In this document: one piece after another, positions 43,611-50,285 of the stretch
Numbering within the stretch: the first letter of the stretch is position 1
Layout: each line of letters starts with the position of its first letter
Translations under genes and position numbers: made by a program
Assembly (NCBI GenBank): GCA_008015155.1
Contig: SSFA01000008.1
Span: 248,001-312,000 of the forward strand
DNA from: Thiothrix sp.
GTDB taxonomy: Bacteria; Pseudomonadota; Gammaproteobacteria; Thiotrichales; Thiotrichaceae
Direction of reading: 5' to 3'
Length of the DNA: 64,000 bases
The notes under the pieces: model-generated
Databases searched by the model: none
What the model was told of the DNA's origin: nothing
Seen by the model: only the letters and a program-made list of their open reading frames with translations

Positions 43611-44018
43611 ATGGATTGCAAACCACCGAAATTTAGACGCATAGATTCTCGAAGACTACTGGAAAAAACAGCGCATTCACGAATAGCGTGGGCGCTAGAT
43701 ATTTCAGAGGATGAAATAAGGAAGTGGCCTGTCTTAGTTCCGGTACTAGAGTCACAGTATCTGAGAGAGTCTTATGGATGTAGGCACAAGGTTGACCGTA
43801 GGAGAATTAGAAAGACTACAGCCATTGCACTCTTTAAAGAAGGAATAGACGAGCTTGCTGTTTGGCTTGGGCAAGCGGATGCAGTCGATCAGCTTTACAC
43901 GAACGATGTTTTCCTGACGGAATATCAGTCACTTCTCATTGAGTACGCAACAAAAGGGGCAATCAAGGGGATTAGTTTAAGATTGCTTGATTACCCCGCC
44001 TATGGGGTAATCAGCTAA
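43611..44018 (+). CDS. Phage protein of unknown function
   Basis: 135 residues, basic N-terminus (KPPKFRRIDSRRLLEKTAHSRIAWALDISEDEI) with a possible helix-turn-helix, and RHKVDRRRIRKTTAIALF in the middle. Divergent from the fibre-like gene. GAGG lies five bases before the ATG. The last codons overlap a strong hairpin (43989-44012). Not recognised. Confidence 0.6.
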   Translation: MDCKPPKFRRIDSRRLLEKTAHSRIAWALDISEDEIRKWPVLVPVLESQYLRESYGCRHKVDRRRIRKTTAIALFKEGIDELAVWLGQADAVDQLYTNDVFLTEYQSLLIEYATKGAIKGISLRLLDYPAYGVIS

Positions 44019-44042
44019 CAATTGCCCCCGCCTATGGGGTAG
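43989..44042 (+). repeat. Twin CCCC-GCCTAT-GGGG hairpins
   Basis: GATTACCCC-GCCTAT-GGGGTAATC (43989-44012, perfect 9-bp stem) inside the 3' end of the preceding gene is repeated as CCCCC-GCCTAT-GGGGTA at about 44025-44041. The loops are identical. It may be part of a termination or RNA-protection region. Confidence 0.6.
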
Positions 44043-44060
44043 TTCTTATCATGACAGGAC

Positions 44061-44089
44061 AAAACCGCATACAACTTAATGCGGTTTTT
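44061..44089 (+). terminator. Intrinsic terminator after the 43611 gene
   Basis: AAAACCGCAT (44061-44070) pairs with ATGCGGTTTT (44079-44088), followed by more T. Perfect stem, U-tract on the plus strand. Confidence 0.85.
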
Positions 44090-44370
44090 GGAAGAAATTT
44101 GTGATTTTGGTTTCAGTAAAGTGTGTAAGTTGCTATCATGATTTTGGGTTTCATGGGCTGCCTTTGGGGTGGCCTTTTTTTCGTCCATGTTAAGCATCCT
44201 CTCTATCCTACTTAAAATTACTTAACTACCTCTGCTTAAAATTCATAGGAAGCACTGTCCCTGATTTCATGGGTTTGCGCTATCCATAAAAACCCTAGCA
44301 TCTCATAGAAACTAACACTACAATAAACTAGTGGCTTACCTATGTCTTTTGCTAATTGCAAATCACTTTT

Positions 44371-44395
44371 GCGCTCTCACAAGGAGCGCGATTTT
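44371..44395 (+). terminator. Terminator-like hairpin directly upstream of the terminase-like gene
   Basis: GCGCTC (44371-44376) and GAGCGC (44384-44389), then ATTTTT. It ends 12 bases before the start codon at 44408, so it is either an upstream stop or a 5' attenuator for that gene. Confidence 0.65.
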
Positions 44396-44407
44396 TAAGG
44401 TTGAGTC

Positions 44408-44917
44408 ATGCCCAATTATGAAAATACTGGCGAATCCCCTACCCATAAACAACTAGCAGCTAAGCTGCGTAAGCACATTAGGCCAAATACTAAAAAACTA
44501 GCGCTTAGCCAAGCCACCGATAAAGCTATTATTCCTGCTGTTTTAGCGCATCGTGTTTTAGATGTTGTGGCAATTGAAAGCATTGAGGCCGCAATTGGCG
44601 ATAAAATACCCATTGAGTTTATTTGTAAATCACTCAAAATTACCATTGGTCAGTTTTGGTCGTGGGTGAATGCAGACGATGAGCGCAACAGGCGTATTGA
44701 AAAGGCTCAGGTTTCTGTACTGCAAGACTTAAGGGTCAAGCTTTACTCAGATGTTATGAGTATAGGAAAAGTTATCCTAGAAGAAGAACAGGAAGCCATG
44801 AAGCTAAAACTCAAGGCGGCTGAGGCAATTGGTGGGATTAGTGCGCGACAAGATACCCGCAAGAAAGAAAATGAGGGTATCACTGTTAATATTGATTATG
44901 GATCACTTTTCTCTTAG
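44408..44917 (+). CDS. Terminase small subunit-like DNA-binding protein
   Basis: 169 residues. A central helix-turn-helix-like segment (IPIEFICKSLKITIGQFWSWV) is followed by NADDERNRRIEKAQ and a long helix (LRVKLYSDVMSIGKVILEEEQEAMKLKLKAAEA), a layout typical of phage small terminases that recognise packaging sites. AGG lies seven bases before the ATG. No large terminase follows in the window, so the call rests on fold pattern only. It might instead be a regulator. Confidence 0.5.
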   Translation: MPNYENTGESPTHKQLAAKLRKHIRPNTKKLALSQATDKAIIPAVLAHRVLDVVAIESIEAAIGDKIPIEFICKSLKITIGQFWSWVNADDERNRRIEKAQVSVLQDLRVKLYSDVMSIGKVILEEEQEAMKLKLKAAEAIGGISARQDTRKKENEGITVNIDYGSLFS

Positions 44918-44956
44918 TGACCTAACCGACTAGCCATCTTTGCAGCCGCACCGTTC

Positions 44957-45913
44957 TTAACACCCCATTTTACGAGTGTAATAGCGATAGCGCTCTAAGG
45001 CGCTATTGCCTTGCCAGCCAATATAACTGGCTGCGTCCACATCTGAGATAGATTCATCGGCACGCGCATCATTAGCAAAGCCTATGCGCATCGCGTGAGT
45101 GGTGGTGTCGCTAGGTATATTATGCTTCAATGCAAAGCGTTCAAAGTGATAGCACCATCCTTGGTACGTGAACCCAAAATCGTTAGCACCTTCCTTATTG
45201 TACTTTTCAGACTGTTTACAGATCAGCCAAGGGCCGCGCAAACCAAAGGTTTGATGAAAGCGTATAACGTGGCCGGTTGTGGTTTTTGATAAATATTTAA
45301 TCGTCCCTACTCGGTTCTGATCCTGTTTTGATTTAGCCAACTTGATAATAGAAGACCCATCATCCTGAATTTCCATATCATCCAATCGCAGTGATAAAGC
45401 CTCTTCGATACGACAGGCCGAATCATAGGCCACCATGATCCCCACTAAGCCCACCATATCGCTATAGTCAAAATAGTCGACTTCTTGAATGAAGCGCTCA
45501 ATATCATTCCATACAATAGGATTACTTTGCTTGGCATGTTTGAGCGCACCGGTGCGAGTACCCCCACGAATATTCATCATCACAATCTTAGGCAATGAAT
45601 AGTCAATGCCTGCAGCTTGATGCAGAAATACCAGTGATCCGCGCAGATTTGTTTCAACACTAGATTTACTCCAGCTACCACGCATCAAAAACTTCACATA
45701 CTTTTCAGCCGTTTCTGTATTCGCCGGAACAGCGACTAGATGATTAGCCAAGCACCATGAAAGATACTTTTTGGTTGAACTTTGGTAATTCTTTAGCGTG
45801 TTAAAGCTCAAGGACTGCAACCTCATTGCTTCATCCAAATAGGACTGAATGCGAGCTTGAAGCTCCTCACGAATCAAATGCTTTGAACACGGGACTATGG
45901 TTTGCTCAAACAT
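44957..45913 (-). CDS. Tyrosine site-specific recombinase (element B integrase)
   Basis: 318 residues. The N-terminal SAM-like core-binding domain (LQSLSFNTLKNYQSSTKKYLSWC) is followed by the catalytic domain: box I Arg in DSACRIEEALSLRL, His-x-x-Arg in TTHAMRIGFAND, and the nucleophile region IGWQGNSALERYRYYTR. An AGGAG Shine-Dalgarno lies six bases before the ATG. It looks complete, in contrast to the integrase fragment at 40.9 kb. It is ~3.5 kb from att copy 2, farther than usual, so whether it drives tRNA-Leu integration is uncertain. Confidence 0.85.
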   Translation of the reverse strand: MFEQTIVPCSKHLIREELQARIQSYLDEAMRLQSLSFNTLKNYQSSTKKYLSWCLANHLVAVPANTETAEKYVKFLMRGSWSKSSVETNLRGSLVFLHQAAGIDYSLPKIVMMNIRGGTRTGALKHAKQSNPIVWNDIERFIQEVDYFDYSDMVGLVGIMVAYDSACRIEEALSLRLDDMEIQDDGSSIIKLAKSKQDQNRVGTIKYLSKTTTGHVIRFHQTFGLRGPWLICKQSEKYNKEGANDFGFTYQGWCYHFERFALKHNIPSDTTTHAMRIGFANDARADESISDVDAASYIGWQGNSALERYRYYTRKMGC

Positions 45914-45987
45914 AATGCGCTCCTTTTTGTTGACTTATTGTAGCCTCAGTAACTATAATTAATCAAGTTATTTTTGAGGATACAATA

Positions 45988-46215
45988 ATGGAAGAAAAAA
46001 GAAAGCGTGGAAGACCACCTAAACCCAAGTCAGATATCAAGCCTGAACCCAAAAAAATGGGACGGCCTAAATTAGACAATAGTCGTGATAAGTCGTTGCC
46101 CTTAGTGCGTATTAATGAGCAAGAGCTAGCAGACTTCAAACAAGCAGCTAGCCTTGCTGGGGTTCCATTTGCTGAGTGGGTTAGGTCAGTCCTTCACGCG
46201 GCGGTTAGGGCTTAG
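45988..46215 (+). CDS. Small DNA-binding protein with AT-hooks and a ribbon-helix-helix-like C-terminus
   Basis: 75 residues. Two AT-hook-like motifs (KRGRPPK, MGRPK) in a basic N-terminus, then PLVRINEQELADFKQAASLAGVPFAEWVRSVL, which resembles the ribbon-helix-helix of mobilisation and regulator proteins. GAGG eight bases before ATG. Divergent from the integrase (74 bp), so it may control it. Its end overlaps the convergent rha gene by 4 bp. Confidence 0.75.
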   Translation: MEEKRKRGRPPKPKSDIKPEPKKMGRPKLDNSRDKSLPLVRINEQELADFKQAASLAGVPFAEWVRSVLHAAVRA

Positions 46216-47090
46216 GCCGTCTCTTCCAGCATCAGCGCAGCCTTGCGCCAACTGATGTTTTTCGGTAACACACTATCAAAGCGCTCACGCCATTGCTTGC
46301 GGACGTTCATGGATAGCGGAGTTCCGGTGCAGAGGTGGTGAGTATAAATATAGTTTTGCAGCTCAATGAATAACTCAATGATGCTATCTGTTCCCCGCGT
46401 GCCTTTAAACATGGCATCTTCCATGCGACGCAGTTCGAGTTTAATAGCCTCAAATTGGTCAGATGGAATTTTGTTTTTGTCATCCGCATTGGCGATAAAG
46501 CGCAGGCGATTCCAGATAATGTTAGTGCAGCTTTCCTTCATCCATGCAGGACGCACTAAGCCAGTTATTTGATCTTGAATTTCACGAAGTTGTGCACTGC
46601 TGAGGTATTTAATCGGCTTTTCTGTGATGCCTTTAAGGTTGAGCAGCATCGCTTCCATTTCGTCGAAGAGATCAATAATATCCATAGTTGTATCACTGGC
46701 CTCTAAGCCTTTGAAACCAGTAATCAGTTTGATGAAACCGCGCCGGTTCATGTAGTACATTGGTTTTTTGACTTTGAATCCTAGGTTATTAGGTGCTTCG
46801 TCAAAGCCCTTTAGGAACATATCCGCTTCTTTGCCAGAATGCCGACCTGCCTTGATCTTAGCAATGTGCTCTTCGATGTCGCGTAGAACATGAAAATGTT
46901 CTTTCTTGTAGCTAAAAGCCACCTGTTGGCTAGTGCAAAATACTTTGCCTTCAATAACTTCGAGTATGGGTAATTGGCGCTCATCAGTCTCAGTGCTAGA
47001 GAGTGCTGGTAAATTTGGGGTATCGGTCTCGATGGTCGTAGTTTGAGTGGTTTTAACATGCTCAATTGTGGTAACTTGTTTCTTAGCCAT
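46212..47090 (-). CDS. Rha-family phage regulatory protein (element B)
   Basis: 292 residues. The Rha domain is at about residues 40-160 (GKVFCTSQQVAFSYKKEHFHVLRDIEEH; KPMYYMNRRGFIKLITGF), then a helical C-terminus ending in SVLPKNISWRKAALMLEE, alike in plan to the element A protein (LPDRPNWKEVALRLEQ). A GGAAA ribosome-binding site is present. A leader hairpin at 47124-47157 lies upstream, and the Arc-type repressor pair is next. Confidence 0.85.
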   Translation of the reverse strand: MAKKQVTTIEHVKTTQTTTIETDTPNLPALSSTETDERQLPILEVIEGKVFCTSQQVAFSYKKEHFHVLRDIEEHIAKIKAGRHSGKEADMFLKGFDEAPNNLGFKVKKPMYYMNRRGFIKLITGFKGLEASDTTMDIIDLFDEMEAMLLNLKGITEKPIKYLSSAQLREIQDQITGLVRPAWMKESCTNIIWNRLRFIANADDKNKIPSDQFEAIKLELRRMEDAMFKGTRGTDSIIELFIELQNYIYTHHLCTGTPLSMNVRKQWRERFDSVLPKNISWRKAALMLEETA

Positions 47091-47123
47091 TTGATAATTT
47101 CCTATTTGGTTGTTGAGTGGTAA

Positions 47124-47157
47124 GGGTCTTGGCGGTGGTGGTACACCAAAAAGACCC
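47124..47157 (-). promoter_or_regulatory. Leader hairpin of the element B rha gene
   Basis: GGGTCTT (47124-47130) pairs with AAGACCC (47151-47157), with an inner GGTG/CACC helix. It sits 34 bp upstream of the rha start and just after the small Arc-like gene, so it could terminate or modulate read-through. It is unlike the C4-type leader of the element A rha. Confidence 0.55.
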
Positions 47158-47158
47158 G

Positions 47159-47326
47159 TTAGTTATTTACCGTCAATGTTTCCTTTTCTTCTAGCTCCTT
47201 TGCCTGTTTTAGCACACGATTGATTTCAGCATTTAGGCTTCGGTCTTCTGATTTGGCTTTTTCAGTTAGCCACAACTTAATATCAGGTTGAAGTCTAAAT
47301 GATGTAGGTGGTATTTTTTCTCTCAT
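47159..47326 (-). CDS. Arc-family repressor-like protein (leftward)
   Basis: 55 residues (MREKIPPTSFRLQPDIKLWL, then LNAEINRVL), a ribbon-helix-helix of the Arc/Mnt type. The start is set by AAGGAG five bases before ATG 47326; the longer GTG frame is unlikely. It faces a second Arc-like gene across a 112-bp operator-rich gap, an arrangement like an immunity switch. Confidence 0.8.
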   Translation of the reverse strand: MREKIPPTSFRLQPDIKLWLTEKAKSEDRSLNAEINRVLKQAKELEEKETLTVNN

Positions 47327-47336
47327 GTGTTCTCCT

Positions 47337-47425
47337 TGATTACATTTGAACACACTTTAGCATGTGATTTTTATGTAATCAATATGAACACAAAAAAATG
47401 TTTTGATTGTATTCATTTTGATTCG
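47337..47425. promoter_or_regulatory. Operator-like repeats between the two Arc-type genes
   Basis: GATTACAT (47338-47345) and its inverse ATGTAATC (47373-47380), two direct TGAACACA units (47347-47354, 47385-47392) and a related GATTGTATTCATTTTGATT run at 47404-47423. These fill the divergent promoter region. Binding by one or both Arc-like proteins is inferred. Confidence 0.6.
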
Positions 47426-47438
47426 CATAATTACAGCC

Positions 47439-47708
47439 ATGAGTAAAGAAGACGAAGAGTTTCCAGCTACCTATTCAGTCCGCTTGCCAACGATGATGCG
47501 TAAGCAACTTGATGAAAATGCAAGACAGCATGGACGTTCACTTCATGCTGAAATTTTGTTACGTCTAAGCGCTTCCCTCGGAGACTCCAAAAGTGGATTT
47601 TCCGAAACTATCAATGACTTAGATAAAAATAGCGAATATATAACCCGTGCCGAGGTGGAAGCGATGATTAGAGAGGCGCTGAAGGATGCGGGTGTACTTG
47701 AGAAATAA
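47439..47708 (+). CDS. Arc-family repressor-like protein (rightward)
   Basis: About 89 residues from ATG 47439. It has an Arc-type ribbon-helix-helix (FPATYSVRLPTMMRKQLDENARQHGRSLHAEILLRL) plus a C-terminal helix (ITRAEVEAMIREALKDAGVLEK) that may oligomerise. Degenerate copies of its 3' end occur twice downstream. Probably half of the prophage's repressor switch. Confidence 0.82.
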   Translation: MSKEDEEFPATYSVRLPTMMRKQLDENARQHGRSLHAEILLRLSASLGDSKSGFSETINDLDKNSEYITRAEVEAMIREALKDAGVLEK

Positions 47709-47826
47709 TAATAGCCTAGCCGCTACTCATCACGGCTAGGAAAATACTTTGGGTTATGCAACATAGAGAGATGTTGTGGCCTAGCTTCCAGCTAAGCCGA
47801 ACTTAAACTAACCTTCAAGGACTTTT

Positions 47827-48129
47827 ATGTTTACTAAAAAATGGGCTGTGACTTCTGTTGTACTCACCAGTTTTTTTATGGCGGGAAGTGTAAGTGCTGA
47901 CTGTGTTTATGGTGCAAAAGACAAGCGTAGCTACTCAGTTATTGATAACCATACCATCATTTTAACGGGCGGGTTTCGTGATGATATTATGATAAAAACG
48001 TATTGCTTTATTTATAACACATCACAACTTCAAGTGTTGAAAGACAGTTTTTGTAGCCATGAAAATGCCGTTCTTTATATAGATGGCGAAGTATGCGATG
48101 CATCTCAAGTTCAGAAACTCAATAACTGA
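47827..48129 (+). CDS. Small exported cysteine-containing protein
   Basis: 100 residues with a signal peptide (WAVTSVVLTSFFMAGSVSA/D). The mature ~75 residues hold four or five cysteines (DCVYG; TYCFIY; SFCSHE; EVCDAS) that could form disulfides. Function unknown; likely prophage cargo (moron). Confidence 0.7.
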   Translation: MFTKKWAVTSVVLTSFFMAGSVSADCVYGAKDKRSYSVIDNHTIILTGGFRDDIMIKTYCFIYNTSQLQVLKDSFCSHENAVLYIDGEVCDASQVQKLNN

Positions 48130-48149
48130 CGTTCTCCGGTGAGCACAAA

Positions 48150-48186
48150 TTTGCGCTTTCCGAGAAAATCAACAACTTAGACCAGA
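48150..48186 (+). pseudogene. Short remnant related to the Arc-type gene 3' end
   Basis: The run TTTCCGAGAAAATCAACAAC (around 48158-48177) resembles the Arc-gene segment near 47599 and the remnant at 48783. It is only ~40 bp and without an open frame, so it is a weak call made because a longer copy of the same segment follows the next cargo gene. Confidence 0.35.
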
Positions 48187-48246
48187 TTTCAGAAAAATAA
48201 ATACTTGTAGAGAGAAACAACTAAACGTCTTAAAAAGAGAGTATTT

Positions 48247-48747
48247 ATGAAGAGTAAAGTTAATCGTGTTGTGAAGTGTGTTGCATTTTTGGGTTTGGTG
48301 CTATCAGCCCAGTTAGTCGCTGCTAATGGTGCTGCGGTATCCCATAGCCATAATGGAAGAACGCATTCGCATCCATTGCCCAGTGAGGGGCTGAGCCATA
48401 GTCATAGTGTTGGCAATGGATCGCCTAACAATACACTCAGCGGCTGGGTAAAAGTTGGAGATGCTGGAGGAGCAACTGGTAAGGAGTTCTTTCTAAAAAA
48501 AGGCTCACTAGAGGTTCTCACTAATTCCTTTAGCGTTATTGGGCAAGAGCTTGGTAAAGCTACCCGTAGAGTTGACTTATTTCATTACGTAATTTCATTT
48601 CAAGATTGCAAAAATCAGATGGGTTACTTAAATAATTTCAATCTCAGTGGCAAGTTTGTATATAAAACTGAGTTTGTTATAGGTGCTAGTAGTGTAGCTT
48701 CCTCTATTGCCGATGTAATCTGTGGAGCTGGTGCAAAATATCTTTAG
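48247..48747 (+). CDS. Exported His-rich protein
   Basis: 166 residues. Signal peptide (CVAFLGLVLSAQLVAA/NG), then a His-rich stretch (SHSHNGRTHSHPLPSEG and LSHSHS) that could bind metal ions, then a ~100-residue domain. Unknown function, probably prophage cargo. Confidence 0.7.
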   Translation: MKSKVNRVVKCVAFLGLVLSAQLVAANGAAVSHSHNGRTHSHPLPSEGLSHSHSVGNGSPNNTLSGWVKVGDAGGATGKEFFLKKGSLEVLTNSFSVIGQELGKATRRVDLFHYVISFQDCKNQMGYLNNFNLSGKFVYKTEFVIGASSVASSIADVICGAGAKYL

Positions 48748-48773
48748 TGGTATTAGTGGAAACGATGCCCCCA

Positions 48774-48895
48774 AATTTGGTCTTTCCTAGAGAATCAATG
48801 ACTTAGGCGAAAATGACCGACTTACTGAAGGGCAGAAAGCTGAGGTGCTGGAGTTGATTCGGCAGGAGCTAAAAAGGCAGGCTATCCTTGAGTAA
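48774..48895 (+). pseudogene. Decayed 3' fragment of an Arc-type repressor gene
   Basis: The frame reads (S-stop)-R-INDLGENDRLTEGQKAEVLELI, then RQELKRQAILE and TAA at 48893. It mirrors the C-terminus of the 47439 gene (INDLDKNSEYITRAEVEAMI, then REALKDAGVLEK). There is an in-frame TAG and no N-terminus. It follows a cargo gene, as does the shorter remnant at 48150. Confidence 0.65.
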
Positions 48896-48922
48896 AGTAA
48901 CTGAACGCAAGTGGAATTAAAC

Positions 48923-49174
48923 ATGAGTATGCAAACGGTCGAAAGCCTTCTTCATGAGGCAGAACGCTTGAGCTTCAGTGAGCAACTGACACTGATTCAA
49001 CGCTTGCTGGACAGCTTAAAGAGAACACCTCAAGCCCTTACTGATACAACTCATCTATCTGTGCAGCAACACCTGCAACAGATTTTGGTAAAACCTGCAC
49101 GACGCTCGCTGAAATCGCTGGAGCTAGATACCCGTGGTTTCCGATTCAATCGGGAAGAAGCCAATGAGCGCTAA
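48923..49174 (+). CDS. Antitoxin of a VapBC-type pair
   Basis: About 83 residues. A helical N-terminus (VESLLHEAERLSFSEQLTLIQRLLDSL) and a basic C-terminus, as in antitoxins whose C-terminal half wraps the PIN toxin. Start at ATG 48923 or 48929; the in-frame GTG at 48911 is less likely. It overlaps the toxin gene by 11 bp. Confidence 0.7.
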   Translation: MSMQTVESLLHEAERLSFSEQLTLIQRLLDSLKRTPQALTDTTHLSVQQHLQQILVKPARRSLKSLELDTRGFRFNREEANER

Positions 49175-49586
49175 GCCTTTCTTTCTCGATACCAATATTC
49201 TGATCTATGCCAATACCAGCCAAGATGAAACTAAGAAAGCAATTGCTCAACGCTTAGTGACCTCAGGTGAGGCCATGACCAGCGTGCAAACGTTGAATGA
49301 GTTTTGCAATGTGTTGCGTCGGAAATTTCCACAAAAATTCACTGAAGTCGATGCCATTTTGCAGGATATTCAAATGGATGTGGATGTTGTGCCACTGACT
49401 GCGAACATGACTCACCAAGCGGTAGCGATTTCCAAACGCTTTCTGTTGAGCTTCTATGATAGCCTGATTCTAGCAGCAGCGTCTGAATATGGTTGTAGTG
49501 CGGTATTGAGTGAAGATTTGCAGAGTGGTTTCAAACTCGAAACAGGTTTAGTGATTATCAATCCATTTATGAAGGTGGCTGAATGA
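49164..49586 (+). CDS. vapC: PIN-domain ribonuclease toxin (VapC family)
   Basis: 140 residues from ATG 49164 (MSAKPFFLDTNILIYA). The PIN acidic residues are visible: Asp9 in LDTNIL, Glu in LNEFCNVL, Asp in FYDSLILAAA and Asp in LSEDLQSG. It should cleave RNA (often tRNA) unless bound by the antitoxin encoded just upstream. Its stop overlaps the lipoprotein gene start by four bases (ATGA), so three genes are coupled. Confidence 0.88.
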   Translation: MSAKPFFLDTNILIYANTSQDETKKAIAQRLVTSGEAMTSVQTLNEFCNVLRRKFPQKFTEVDAILQDIQMDVDVVPLTANMTHQAVAISKRFLLSFYDSLILAAASEYGCSAVLSEDLQSGFKLETGLVIINPFMKVAE

Positions 49587-49957
49587 AATTAATCAAGTTA
49601 TCTCTGTACTTGCTTTTCACATCAATACTTAGCAGTTGTGTTTCTATAGGCTCACAGAATGACTTCAGCTACGACACTCAACGCTTGGGCTACATCCAAC
49701 ACAAATTAGGCTATGCCTTCTGCCAAATGAAAACAACAGTCACCAACCTAAATCAGAATAGGTTAGTTACCAAGGTTTATGTGCGCCTACACTTTTACGA
49801 TCAAGCTGGCAACCAATTAGGCTCTGGTGATTTTCGCCAAGATGTTCATCTAATGCCCGGCATGAAAACTACGGTGATGCACGATGTAAACGATAGTCGT
49901 AATGGCAAGGATATTTGTTCAAAGACGAAGAAGATCATTTATGAGAGTTTAAGTTAA
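49583..49957 (+). CDS. Small lipoprotein, YcfL-like
   Basis: 124 residues. A lipoprotein signal peptide with the lipobox LSSC at residues 16-19 (LLFTSILSSCVS), then a beta-sandwich-like domain (VRLHFYDQAGNQLGSGDF). Resembles YcfL-type lipoproteins of unknown role. Coupled to vapC by an ATGA overlap, unusual for a toxin gene. Confidence 0.7.
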   Translation: MKLIKLSLYLLFTSILSSCVSIGSQNDFSYDTQRLGYIQHKLGYAFCQMKTTVTNLNQNRLVTKVYVRLHFYDQAGNQLGSGDFRQDVHLMPGMKTTVMHDVNDSRNGKDICSKTKKIIYESLS

Positions 49958-49960
49958 AAC

Positions 49961-50123
49961 TCCACAAAAACCCCTCAAAACTGGAAACCCCATCCAGCTC
50001 GCTAGAATCCATTCCTTAAAATGAAAAAACCCACTGTTTGCGCAGTGGGCTGAATTTTATCTTGTCGCAGTGTTGAAGCACTCGGCAAGTGACCGAACTC
50101 AACATTAAGGAATGTTCGATATG
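49961..50123 (+). promoter_or_regulatory. Structured leader element, copy 1
   Basis: One of two ~165-nt copies in this prophage (other: 61776). It contains a conserved block TGGAAACCCCATCCAGC followed by TAGAAT (possible promoter), the hairpin CCCACTG/CAGTGGG (50030-50036 with 50043-50049), an interrupted stem CTTG..CG..AGTG/CACT..CG..CAAG (50061-50089), and a last hairpin AACATT/AATGTT (50101-50116) whose loop is the Shine-Dalgarno AAGG of the small ORF at 50121. Three base pairs of the interrupted stem differ in both partners from copy 2 and stay paired. RNA-level control of translation is inferred. Confidence 0.75.
50024..50049 (-). terminator. Minus-strand terminator of the giant virion gene
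   Basis: The CCCACTG/CAGTGGG hairpin (50030-50049) is followed on the minus strand by six T (plus-strand A run 50024-50029). It lies ~230 bp after the end of the 2687-residue protein gene and is part of the repeated leader element. Confidence 0.8.
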
Positions 50124-50285
50124 GGAAATGATAGCAAATTTTTACAAGTGGAGGTAAAGATGCAAGCCAAAACTTCAACCGACGGCGCTGATAAGGCTAT
50201 TAACAAATTCGGCTGGGCAGCCATCATTTTAGCGTCTGGACTTGCACTAGCTGCTATTATTTCAGCCATTGGCTTTTTGATCTAG
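50121..50285 (+). CDS. Tiny membrane protein behind leader copy 1
   Basis: 54 residues: a polar start (MGNDSKFLQVEVKMQAK), then one long hydrophobic helix (WAAIILASGLALAAIISAIG). Single-span topology recalls small holin-like or phage membrane peptides, but no family is recognised. Translation would start from the Shine-Dalgarno held in the leader hairpin. Its last four codes overlap the end of the convergent giant gene. Confidence 0.65.
   Translation: MGNDSKFLQVEVKMQAKTSTDGADKAINKFGWAAIILASGLALAAIISAIGFLI

Larger units (their letters stand above)
44019..44407. other. 389-bp gene-free stretch between two plus-strand phage genes
   Basis: Holds the second twin hairpin, a strong terminator at 44061-44089 and another terminator-like hairpin at 44371-44395 just before the next start codon. 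A short leftward ORF is present here but lacks any supporting signal. I see nothing else. Confidence 0.5.

Noticed and set aside
44015..44197. 60-codon minus-strand ORF
   Set aside because: No Shine-Dalgarno, runs through terminator hairpins, no recognisable domain.
49935..50012. Conserved minus-strand mini-ORF (MDSSELDGVS...) in the repeated leader element
   Set aside because: Copy 2 keeps DSSELDGVS but has no start codon (GTC, with an upstream in-frame stop), and the differences between copies are not biased to third positions. Conservation is better explained at the DNA/RNA level.
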